Made by a program: the position numbers and the translations under genes
Shown here: positions 24,394 through 36,368 of the stretch, in pieces
Numbering within the stretch: position 1 is the stretch's first letter
How the letters are laid out: every line of letters starts with the position of its first letter
The notes under the pieces: generated by a model
Database searches by the model: none
Seen by the model: only the letters and a program-made list of their open reading frames with translations
What the model was told of the DNA's origin: nothing
NCBI RefSeq assembly: GCF_027942865.1
Contig: NC_134517.1
Location: forward strand, 16,312,009-16,376,008
Direction: 5' to 3'
Length of the DNA stretch: 64,000 nt
Source of the DNA: Odontesthes bonariensis
Taxonomy: Eukaryota; Chordata; Actinopteri; Atheriniformes; Atherinopsidae

Positions 24394-27300
24394 CTGTATG
24401 GGAAGGAGATAAGGCAAAATATCAAAGAAAAGCTGTATCTCTTTCTCTGTCTTGTTTCAATGCGGGCTAACACTTGAGCAGTACTTTCAGTATCACTTAG
24501 CTGTGCCAGGTGAACAGCTCTGTTTACACTGTGAAGTAAATCGAGTCATACTCTGTCTGTTCTGAGAGGTCACACTCTGTCTCCCTCTGCTGGATATTCA
24601 TTGAAACCTCACAATGGAGCTGTAAAGTGGTTTTACACAGCTGCACTGACATTCTATCACAGAAGACATCGGAAGACAACATCTTTTACATTTATCTGAG
24701 TTTTATTACATTTAACATGTCCATTCTCAGAGCTATCAAATATTTCAATTGTATTTAATTTTGGACTTACCTTGATGTACTTTAATACATGATGGTATAT
24801 TCTAACATACAAAAATGTTCCAAATATGGCATAAAAGGAGGTTTATATCAATATGTGATTATTATTAAGTGAGCGATTTATAATATTAGTCTGGTGTTGA
24901 TTTATAGATGTTTTAACATGGAATGTTGATTAATTTCAACTTGAATGTTCACACTTACAAAAACTGTCCACAAGAGGGAACGACACAGAACTTATTTTTT
25001 CTTCGATCATTTTTCTATCAATATATCCAAAGTCATTATTAGTGCATCAAGTAATTTTATTATCAACTTCACATTAAAAGCCCAAATGTTTTGGGGACAC
25101 AAACCTCAGCATAGAGCGTGATAGAAAGAGGAGTGACTGTCTGGCATACTGTTAGATTGTGGGTCAAACATTGACCCGTTTTTAGAACATTTTTAGGAGA
25201 TGTCGGGGCTTTGGTAGATTTTTATGAATTTCTTTCCTTTAGGTATTTGTTTGCAAAAGTGCGTCTAAATATTTTAACCTGAGATCATCTTTATGCTTCA
25301 CTTCACACCTTCTCACTTAGTCCTGGCTCGTAGATGACGTTCATTATTTCAGTCGTTGGCAAACTTATACTGTTGAGAGTGTCGTTCATTTTAAAGAAAT
25401 GTGTGCTTTTTGCCAGTGCTAAGTTATTAAATATTACTAATTATCTGGAGTATTAGAAATGTTCTCAAGTTAACCATGCATTTTGATTATCTATGTAGTT
25501 AGTCTTTGTCAGACTGTGTTTTCATCAATGAAACACTATTGGGTCTTCTGTTGCCAAAACTTTTACTGATACCTTCCATTTCTTCCTGTTAGCCTGCATG
25601 TACTAATAAGTCAGCACTGTCGTACATAGTGTCCATTTGATGTGCTTAGGAACCTTTACGCAGCCTCACACATTTTATTAATCCATTTCTTCCTACCACC
25701 TCTAAGTAAAGTCTTAAGACTCATACTATTGACAAGGACATTGACAAGGATATTGAAATAAATCGCAACTTCTAACCAGCAGGTAGAAATAGCTCCGGTT
25801 CTTGTTAAAAAAGTTATTGGCATTCCTCTGTACACTTTGGCATGTCTGGCCTCTGTCGCTGTGGAAACTAGGTGGATTTCCTTCAAAGACCAGCTCTCAT
25901 TGGAAGAGACAGTGGCACAGCCATGTCAAAATTACCAGATGCCTGAGAAAAGGTCAAAGGGTGGAAAGGATCCAAATTGCTGCTAATGGATGGAACACTG
26001 AGTATGTAATTTGGGATGTGAATTATTATCATCTACAGATGATCTGTCAATAACAAAAGAGCACATCTGAACTTGGTTGACTGGGATGGAAATGATGCCA
26101 TTAGGATAGACCAAATATATGTTAAGTGGAGGAGCAGCTAAGAGGCTCATTAATGTTTAGTCATCTTCTTGTTCCTTAACTAACACCTGACAGCTGAAAA
26201 CGTAGTGTTTTAATGACAGAGGGTTGTAAGATTTAAGATGTGTAGAACTAGTCCGAACTTTGCAGCTCAACTGCAACTCCTTTTGGTCAAAAACGTGATT
26301 ATCGGACGAAGAATTTGAATGCAGGCCATAAAGAACGATTCCCTTCCCAAAGAACACACGTTTTGTTCAAAGGTTTATTCAAGGCTGTGTTTATCTTGTA
26401 TCTCTGAGAGGCGCTTGTATTTGTCTGGACACTGATTTATAGGACAGCTTGATTTATTTTTTTGCATCATTGCTGATGATTCTTCTATTGTTTTGGAATT
26501 CACCATTATCCAGAAAAGATCAGGATGCTCTTATTGATATGAACTGATATGAAAAAGGGACAGGCACACAAGCGAGATAAAAGACTTACACTTGTAAAAA
26601 GAAAAATTAAAGTTAAGTGTGCACGCATATGTTACAATCCTCTCGTCACTCATCATGTTCATTCAGGCAATTTTAAATCTCCAACATCATTAACATTTTT
26701 ACAGTTTTACGGCCCTTTAGGCACGTCCCAGGTCAATTTTGGTATGTGTTTTCTGTGTATGCACAAATGTTTGTGTGCACAAGTGTTGGAAATATTCTGA
26801 CAAAACTTGCAGCTGCTGGTCAGTGTGTCCATACTACAAGGGTCTGTTCGGTGTCACGTGGCAACACTGAAGCATTGTCGTAGCGACAGCAGAGTGATTG
26901 AAACACCTCCTGTCTTTACCTTGTGTGTTTTTCTCCAACACATTGCTCTCCATAAGTGTTGCCTCCCTGGTGGCTTATTCATACATGAGGGCCAGTTTTT
27001 GACTCCAGCGTAAACATTAACTTGCAATTTCTATTTTTTTCGGATTGTTATTCATGAAAACAGAATAACAGATGGCTGGCTTCTAACAAAGTTACTATAA
27101 AGAAGTCTATTACAATGATTTAAGTTATGCTCAGCTGCTTTTCTCGTCTCTCTGGATCCATACAGAAGGCAGTTACATTTAAATGTGGTACAGTTGTGGG
27201 GAGTAACAATTGCTTGAGTTGTCAACTGTTACTCGCATTTGTCGGATTTTCAGGCGAATGTTTTACGCACTTGCTTAAACCATTTTGACTCTTTCAACTC

Positions 27301-30300
27301 GTCGTTATTTATGCATTGCTTTTCAAGCACAAGTGCAACAGAATGACACAAAACTCTCAATCATGACTCCCGGCCGAGCTTTCATTTGCAACTAAACAGG
27401 AAGAACCAAAATGTTTCACATTTTCATTCCGTGTAAAATGAAAATAAAAACGGAACTCAGTAACTTGCAAGTCTCATAAAACAATTTTTCATTCACAATA
27501 GAATGCAGAAAAACAAATCAAATGTTGTTTTTTGCCAGCAACAACATTCACAACATTTAGTGCAAGTGCACATCCTTTGCCAATAATAGATCACAACTGA
27601 ACTCATTTATAGTTTCCATTCCAAAACAAGTTTTCAGCTGTCGAAATGGATATTTGATATACCACAAGACTTAACACAAGCAAAATTTGCCATGAGAATG
27701 TAACGTAGCGAGGGCAGTCTTACTCATACTGGTTTAGAAGGCAAGGGTTTAATTGGTAACAAACCTTTGAAACAGTGCAACACTGCAGTGTGGGACATGA
27801 TGGTGCTAGCAGCCAGAAACAAGATTTATTTGATATTAAACCAGAATCTCTCTCTCTTTTTTCTTTTTTTTTAATTTTCCAAACATTTTAAGATATGTAC
27901 ATAAACACTGGGACACGATGCTCTTACCTCTAACCATATATAACATACCTACCATACCTGAAAAAATACTTTTAAAATGTATAATTCTTCTGACCAAGAC
28001 AAGCAGCAGCTCAGATAGTCGATCGTCACATTGTTTACAGGTCAAAACAAGAGCAGCAATTAGTCAACTATACATCTAGATGTGTTCAACTCCAAATATT
28101 TTGAAATGGAGTTTTTGTCTACATTATTTGCGATCATTTATATAGTCTAATAACAGCCTGTGTCTTCTATAAAAGAGTTTATGGTCATTCTGGGGGCGTT
28201 TGTGAGCTTTAGCACTGTAATAATTTAGAGCTACTTTCTTCAAACTGTTTTTTTTTCTCATTGCACTAGGATGCTTTCACTTAGTTCCCAACCTTTGATA
28301 ATGAATTACAGACATTAAGACTGCAGTCAGTCAGTCACAGATGTTCTGTGCAGCTATATTACACCCAGTAACACGCAAATATTAGCATGCTAACATACTC
28401 AGAATGAAAGTGTTAGCCTAACATGTGTTTTTACATTCACATGCTCCTCAAGTCATATTTCTCAAGTTGGGAAATGAAGCTGATATACTACCATATAGTA
28501 GTTGTTCTATGATTAAATGTCATACTTTGCTGACAAAGGGACGATCCAGCTATCAATTTATGTCACTAGATGGCATAGTTGTAGCATTTAGTGGGATTTA
28601 ACCTGAACTGCTATGAAACACATAATGACCATACTAAAATGAATTGCATTATATGATAAAAAAAAAAAAAAAACAGTTCACTATGGAAATGCTTTCAGCA
28701 ACATTCAGACATTATTTCAAAATTAGAAGTTTAAGAGGGAAACCCACTACTTAACCTTGTAACTTGAAGAGCGATAAATCACCAGGAAACGTGTTTCATT
28801 AATTAATTGGGACTGCGGGTTGTATAGCTGGGGATAATCCTTAACCTCAACAATAAATCCCTCCTCGTGTATAAAAATGTTTGATATGAGAGTGCTGCAA
28901 TTAAAGCAGGTAATAAAAACTAGTGAAACACCATAGAAGATAAGCTGCAACTGATAGATTCAGACCTTCACTTTTACTCCATCTTCTAAATATACATCTA
29001 CAACTACCGAAATGTTCAACTTTCTTAGCTTCTGACACCCTATGGGAATGCTGTTAACATCTGGCAGCCAATTTAGCTAGAGGAGCTAAGGCTATGGATG
29101 CCATTAGATTTTTTTTCATTTAGTCATGAACCAAATTGACTTTGGTACACAATCATGAAGAAGGGTTAAAAGAAGACTGAAGTTTTACAACTGGTCTCAA
29201 ATGTGAGTAAATGTAATTGTAGACTATCCACTCACCCGTTTAAAAACATAGACATTAATATTGGGACTTCAAAATCATTAGGATTCATCCAATGGTGATT
29301 CTGAACATCGTAAAATCCATTCAATTGTAACTGAGATTTTTAAGTTTTTTTCAGCAAACTATGCAACAAACATGGCTAACAAAGGCCTCTCTATAGACAG
29401 CCACTGCACGCAAACCATGAGACATCAGCACGAGGAGACAAGGAGGCACAAATATCCGTATTCAGAAGATACATTGTTTAACATCTGCTGTCTGGATCGT
29501 TTGCAGTTGGTCATACATCACTGAGCTCTCTACATCTGTGCTGGGACCCGCAGTTTGAAAAAATAATCAAACCTCCAAGTAGTCTACCTTGTAAGTCTAC
29601 AGTATGTTTCATGTATGTGTTTCGGTGTCCATCTATGTGCCTCCGCTTCTTTGACGGCTTCCAGATGTCAATCTTTTTTGGCATTTTTCATAAACAAAAC
29701 ACAGCGATTTGTCCATCAGACGAGCAACGCGAGGAGACTCATAGCTGTAAGCTGTCATTTAATGCTGAGTCGCCACAAACGCAGGTGTTGAACCCGTTCA
29801 TACAAGCTGCGATCTCTGGAATCTCATTAGAAGTGCAAGAGCTATGCAATACACAAGACACAGGTGAGGAATAAGAATACCAGAACATGAATATTTAAAC
29901 ATGATGGATAAATGTTTTTACGTCTAGTTCTCAACTTTCAAATATCTTCTTAAGGCAAATAGACATATTGCTATTTACAAAATCCATCACACAACTTTGC
30001 TTTGGAATTACATGTCTACCTAATTGTATGTCTACCTTACAGAAATTGTGGTAGCACCTAAAATAAAATGAGAAAAAGGTGGTGAATATATCATGGGGAT
30101 AAAACCTTTAAATTGTTCTTTAGCTCTGTTAGCTAAAGAGCGACTGATATACAGATTTTTTGGAAAAGAATTGGGGGGAAATGATGTAATTGCTGCTGTA
30201 CTACTGTATTAAAAGAAATCCCATATATTAAGTATTTGTTTATCACAATAAAAGAAAAACGGAAAGCAGATCATGGAGAAAAGTCGCAGCTGGCAGATTC

Positions 30301-30349
30301 CTCATTCATGGAAACACCTGTGTTTGGTGTTCAGCTTTCTATTGATCAT

Positions 30350-30350
<1 letters not shown>
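24394..30350. other. col8a1 upstream region: no gene recognised
   Basis: AT-rich sequence, likely intronic to col8a1 if its leader exons are far upstream. Small ORFs have no recognisable domains. One 87-codon ORF (29611-29874, plus) ends beside a consensus splice donor and is discussed separately. A short A run lies at about 28659-28673. Confidence 0.5.

Positions 30351-30440
<90 letters not shown>
30351..30440. repeat. (CA)n microsatellite, about 45 uninterrupted units
   Basis: A perfect CA dinucleotide tract of 90 bp followed by TACACACAC. The His-Thr repeat ORF across it is an artefact. Confidence 0.97.
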
Positions 30441-30445
<5 letters not shown>

Positions 30446-31329
30446 ACACTAGTACACAAAAGCATGAGCTTATATACACACAGTGAGAGATCTCAGCTGA
30501 TGGATGTGACAGCCGAGTACACAGAGGTGATTAATGTGCCACATTCTTCCTCAAAAGCAATTCTTTTCCATCAATCGAATGGAATTATTAGCAGTCTCCT
30601 CGTGTTTCCAGAACTCGCTTCTCTTTCACAGACTTCTCTCACCGTCTCCCTTCCTTCCCGTGTCTCTGCGTGTACAGAGCTGCAACTGTTCTGCACCATC
30701 AGTCTTATTTCTGTACTCTCTGTCTCCATCTTGTGTGGCTGCCCTCGCTCGCCCTGTTCTGCCTTTGGAAATGTGCTGGTTCAGTGACCTGCAGCCAGCC
30801 CCAGACAGCCGTGGGGGTCAAAGGTCGGGACAGCGCGTTTCTTCAAACCACCATGCTATTGGACGAGCAAAAAGAGGGAGAAGAGTCCAGGGGGGATGAG
30901 ATGTATAAGTTGAGAAGCACTGTCAGCACAACGCTTTTCCCGTGCCGTGTGTTTGTTTGTGTAAAAAAGAAGGAATATGAGGAGCATTCGTCAAAAAATA
31001 GCAAGCGAAATTACATTGAATTCACAAAACGGGCAGCTTTAGACAACGTTTGTCTTTGAGTGCCACTTGACAAACCGCTCTGCCTTCCTCTCTGCACCGC
31101 AAACCATCCGCAAATTCATGCTTAAGTCAGCAGCACACTGGCACTCAATCTCAGCTGCCCTTTCGTGGTGGTTTCTCAGTGAAAAGGGAAAAACGTTTGC
31201 AGCTCCTCGCCTCCCTAAACGCAGCTTTTATCACAAAGCACACCTTGTAAAATTAACACCTCTTCAAGTCACGCTGCAAACGTTTTCAGTCAAACAAACC
31301 CCACACACATGCCAGAGGAACATAGCTAC

Positions 31330-31336
31330 TACACAC

Positions 31337-31396
<60 letters not shown>
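31330..31396. repeat. (CA)n microsatellite with one G interruption
   Basis: AC tract of about 67 bp interrupted by a single G near 31341. Confidence 0.95.
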
Positions 31397-31399
<3 letters not shown>

Positions 31400-31887
31400 C
31401 ACAGCTGTGCAGCTAAATGACCAAGTGTTTACCTCCCTTTCCCTCTCCTTTACCCAACCATCATTCTCGGTTTTCATAGCATTCTTTTGCCCTTTTGTCC
31501 TGTGCATTCCTGAAGTTTGCTGAATAATGCATTCAGGGGGTGCAATGTTGTATGAGCACACACTCCTTTTGAAAGGTTACTTTTTGTGCACAGAACCTGA
31601 CAAAAATTTAAGGTCTTCTTCTGCACCTTTTACACACAAAGGTCAAAACCTATAGGCCGCACACAATGACGCCGTGCAACACGAGAAAAGTAACTGACAC
31701 CCTCCTAAAAAATTTGCTTTACAAAAAGTCTTCAGCCCTGAATGTAATGCACACAGATCCAGTTAAAACAAGACAAAAGACAAAACTACAATAAAAAATA
31801 AATAAAAAGTCAAGCAAAAGGGAAAACACCTGATTCTGATTTAAACAAAACACAGATAGCATGACAACCAAAATATCCCTTGCATGC

Positions 31888-32850
31888 TACAACCCCAAAT
31901 TAGAGAAGTTGATACAGGCAATAATAATTAAAAAAGAATGCAGTGATTCATACATCTAGTTTGACTTTTATTTGATGAAACCCACGATAGCGTTTTTTTA
32001 TTTATTGTCTACTTCATTTAATTTGTCAATAAACATTCTTTTTTTAAATGTTAGACTTGCAACATGTTCCAGAAGTTCTTGGACAGGGACTTTATGGGTG
32101 ATTTCAACGGATAATTGTTATCGTGATTTGGTACAAATCAGCACCCATAAAAGGCCAAGTTCTCGAGGAGCAAAGATGGGCAGAAGATCTACAGTTTGTC
32201 GACAAATGTGTAAGAACATCATTGAAATAAAAGAAAACAAATCAGTGTTCCTCCAAAGAAGATTGGAAGGAATTTGTATCTTTTCTCATCGATGTCATAA
32301 AGCGATTCAATGAACTGAACGAATTTCAGTGAAAGGGCAAGAGAGAGCTAAGTTGGACTAGTTATCTCTGATCTCTCAGACAACATTGCATCACAAACTG
32401 ACATTCATCAATAGCTGATTTAACCACACGGGCAAGGGATTACACAGGGAAAGCTTTGTCAAGGACTGCAATACAGAGATCTATTCGCTGATACCACTTC
32501 AAACTATACCACGCAAAAAAAATAAATAAAAATCATGTTAACCTTCTCTAGAGTCGGCAATGACTTTGCGAGGTTTCAAGACATCTATAATGGACCATCA
32601 CACAGCGGAAATGTACAAAATGTTCAGACCAATTCAAGATGGACACTTCATCACTTTGTATTCTCACCACTAGAAAAGAATGTGTTGCAAGCCTGGAACG
32701 CAAAACTGGATGCATGTTACCAAATAAAACGAAGAGAAAACACTAAATATCCCTAAATATCTTGGGTTCATACTGTGAGAATCGCTGCACTTTTTTTTTT
32801 TTTACATCAGCATTTTCTACACCTTTCTTTTTTTGGTGGGGGGTGATCTG
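31888..32850 (+). mobile_element. internally deleted DNA transposon copy, HTH-type transposase remnant
   Basis: The left end 'CAACCCCAAATTAGAGAAGTTG' and the right end ('CTTTCTTTTTTTGGTGGGGGG') are degraded inverted counterparts. Inside are segments typical of a transposon abundant in fish: 'GCAACATGTTCCAGAAGTTC', 'AAAGGCCAAGTTCTCGAGGAGC', 'CATCATTGAAATAAAAG', 'GACATCTATAATGGACCATC'. Most of the transposase domain is missing. The family is recognised from memory of fish genomes; its formal name is not given. Confidence 0.6.
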
Positions 32851-33778
32851 TGTTGATACCACTTGTTGACGGCAGACCTGGCACAAAAAAAACGTCAACA
32901 ATATTGTAGGAATGGCTCAAAATTAAGCCCATGTCAAAATATTGGGATAAGAATGCAAATTTTGTTCAACTCTTCCTCAATTGTACAGTCCTCCTAAATA
33001 TCTGTACAGGTGGCTTAATCCTTGATGAAGATTTAACCAAGTCACGAAGGAGTCCCGTAGCTGTGACTGACAAAACACTGAACGGCATCAGAGAAAGAAA
33101 GCTTTATAAAGCATATCAGACCGAAGAGACGGAGCTGTTTGCTCTGCAGTCTGTTCTCACCAAACTGCTGCTCTTGCCCCCATCGCATTAATCTGTCAGT
33201 TTGGCTTCAACTTTCTGCACACACGCATGCACACAGAGCCTTTGAATGGATATTTGCCTTAAGCACAGTCTCCGTCTCTCTCACACACAGATGGATGCAT
33301 AGCTCACACTGTGAGAGATGCTGTGCATGCAGCAGCTTGAAAGACACTCGTCTGGCTTTGGAGATGTTCTGCCTGCTTGTCTGCAGGACGATGACGTGGA
33401 AAAATAATGCTCCCGAGCAAAAGGCCACATTTGTGAAGCTTCTAAGATCCTTCTGTCCTGAAAACACGTGCATGAGTTCAGGAGTAATATTCACAAACAA
33501 TTCAAAACTTGACAAAAGCCGAAGGTAGTTACATTTCAAAGGAGGGTTAGGATTGTTTTTTTGTCACCACAACAAGCATTCACCATATTTCACAATTAGA
33601 TTAAAGAAAACCGGAACGCCCTCGTTTCAAGATGTGTTGGTTGACTCATATGTCGCAGAACAACACTTAAAGTACAACTCAGAAAAGCAATTTAATGTTC
33701 AGCAAAATACAGATGTGAATTAAGGAAAACGAGTATAATCAAATGAATAGAAGGCACTGGCTTTAGTAAGGACCTTAC

Positions 33779-33890
33779 CTTTCTGAGTGGCTGTTTATTG
33801 TGGAATAATCACTGCAGTCTCACTGACAGACAGAAAAGCAGGCAGACAGAAAACCACACAGAGGGAACCCCAGCATATGTGCACATAAGA
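33779..33890 (-). promoter_or_regulatory. candidate col8a1 first (untranslated) exon and TATA promoter
   Basis: On the minus strand, an ATAAAAA box (33920-33914) lies about 30 bp before a plausible start. This is followed by roughly 110 nt ending in a good donor, CAGAAAG|GTAAGG (GT at 33778-33777). Upstream, TGACTCC (near 33930-33940) resembles an AP-1 site. COL8A1 is known to have untranslated exons upstream of its two coding exons. This is inference from motifs alone. Confidence 0.3.
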
Positions 33891-35502
33891 GATGCACACC
33901 TTGTGGACACAGCTTTTTATCTGCTGCAGGGTGGAGTCAGTGGGGTGGGTGGGAGAGACAGAGGGAGAAAGGGAGGGATGGAGGATAGCATGGAGGGATA
34001 GAAATTTGACAGAGAGTAAACACAACCTCCCAATAAAGTTATGCTATGATTCATAGTGGCAAAACATGCTCACATCCCCCTGTCAAGCGTCCGCTGCGGA
34101 CGACGGTGATGACAAAGATAAAAAGGAATGTTTCCCTCATTAATGCTATGATATACTGGCCACTGAATGCAGTAAAAAGCCAGACACACCGGAATTGGTT
34201 GTTTTAGATCACTTGTTCTGGCAGACACCTGGCAAAAACCTATAAATCAAGACAGACACACACAGTCACACAAACTCACTCAGGATTATGATGAAGTATT
34301 TACAGGGACTATGTTTATTACAGGGGAACAATTGTGTATAAAATCAATAGAACTACCTGCACAGTCAGAGATAATTATAATAATAATTCTAAAGTAATTA
34401 TCTTGGCATTGTTACCATATGTACTGTACAATATGTACATTATTTTCGGTTGTTTACTGAATAAGAATGTTTACTTTCAACTTGGCTAGAAGTCTGTTTT
34501 AATGCTTCTGTAGTACTGCTAAACTAAAGTGCAAATGCAAGGATTCGTATAATAATGCATCTAACTAACTTTCTTCCACCTCTGTGTACGCTAAGTCTGC
34601 AATATTAAACTGAAACCAGTGAAAAAAAAAGAGTCTATTTTCACAATGCTTAAGGTTTTAGTCATGCGAGGATTGTCCTTGCGAGTTCAACGTCTGCATT
34701 CATATTGAAAAATAAAAGGAAAATGAGAACCTTGCTTTTCGACGTGTTCTCGTAAAAGTGTGAAAACTTAACGCAGCACCGACCGTGGCGATGAGTAATA
34801 AGAAGGGGAGCATTCAGCCACAGCTTCAGAGTAAAAATACACTTATACTCAGAGGTTCTTTGTTGGTCTGTGGCGTCATACGGTTTCCAAGGCAGTTTTG
34901 ACACCTGTGCACAAAAACCTTCTTTTGACGACAAACTACAGTAACTCTGACATGTTGGACCACCTAAATATACACAGTGTGCACATACAGTATGACTGTG
35001 CGTAGACTGCTGCGTTCTCTGCTTTTCTGATTTCAGCTACAGAACAGAGACGAGTGTGTCTTAACTGATGGCAAATTCAATGTGTGTATTTGTATGAGGG
35101 ACAGTGGATATGTGTGGTTTCAAAGCGACACAGTGGTGTAAAACGGTGGCTGTCCAGTTGCATCTCCGACAACCAGGTGTCAGCTTTGTCAGCTTAAGTT
35201 TAGGTGTGATTTGGTCGCTGGAGACTGTTCGTGCAGCGGATACTCTCAGACTATCAAACATTTTCCATCTATACAGAGAGCAGCAATGCTGTAAAAACGT
35301 TGGTCTGGTAATGTTGCAATTTTCCTGCCTTAATAGCAGGAAAAGTGATTATAATCACTCGTGAAGTGATTATTAAAAGCCACATTTCTTTAAAGTTACT
35401 GCCCAGCTACTATAATGCAGTTTTAATCTCTGAGAACTTACTTTTTAATTGTCCCCTGCCCGCCCATACAAACACAAAACTCATATAAATGCAATAAATA
35501 CA
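33891..35502. other. no gene recognised
   Basis: Anonymous sequence with a GA-rich patch at 33935-33990, upstream of the candidate promoter. Confidence 0.5.

Positions 35503-35529
<27 letters not shown>
35503..35529. repeat. short (CA)n microsatellite
   Basis: About 13 CA units. Confidence 0.9.
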
Positions 35530-35533
<4 letters not shown>

Positions 35534-35954
35534 CATACACTTTGAGTTGTGGTGTGAAAGGTACACGATAGCCAGGGGGTAATGAGTTGTGTGTGTTTAC
35601 CTTTGTGCTTCAGTTCTCTTCCTGTTCCATTAATGAAGCCTCGACAGGCCTCATAACTGCCCCGCATCCATCCTCCACCCTCCAACACGTGACAGCAGAG
35701 CCAAACTCAGTAAGAGCCACTTCACACATATCATTCCACCACACCTGTCTCACCATGTCCAACACTCGTGTTGCGTGTGTGTCAGACGAGAAGCATGACT
35801 CAAATACAACTTGAAGATGCACTGATCAATATTTTTTTACCTTAACGACAGAAGGAACGTGAAAGAAGTCGATCACAGTGGTGAACACACAAACTATCAT
35901 TCAACTCTGCAACAAGCATCTTTCTGATGATGATTATGGTTTTATACAACTCTG

Positions 35955-36368
35955 TGTCATGCCATGGGACTATGTTTTTAGTTTTATGTTTTAGATCATG
36001 TCTTAGTTTAGTTTTTAGTTTTCCCATGTTTTAGTTTCCCTGCACTTAGTTCATTCACTGCACCTGTGTTTTCCCCATCAGCTGCACTCTATCCCTAATC
36101 ACCCTCCACAGCATTTAGTTTCCAGGTTCCCTCATTGTTTTGTGAGATCCTTACCCGTCAACATCCCCCATGCCATGCCACGACCAAGATAAGTGGGGTT
36201 TCTCCATGCTATGCCAAGTGTTTTGTTTTGTTAAATAATTATTCCACAGTTTAGGTTTTTGAATCCGGCTCAGCCGCGCTTTTTGTTTGAACTTTGTTTT
36301 TTGAAAATAAATCTAGTTTGCTTTTTGAATTTCCGCATCCGTGTCCTTCTCACCCACCCAAACTGACA
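35955..36368. repeat. dispersed repeat, copy 1 (TGTCAT...CTGACA)
   Basis: It shares ordered blocks with the segment at 49179-49711: 'TTTAGTTTCCAGGTTCCCTC', 'CACCTGTGTTTTCCCC.TCAGCTGCACTC', 'TCCGGCTCAGCCGCGCTTT', and 'AAATCTAGTTTGCTTTTTGAA' near the right end. T-rich on the plus strand, with TTTAGTTTT sub-repeats on the left. Non-coding. The superfamily is unknown. Confidence 0.85.

Noticed and set aside
30236-30787. 183-codon ORF with a long His-Thr repeat
   Set aside because: The repeat is the translation of a CA microsatellite; the flanks have no recognisable protein features.
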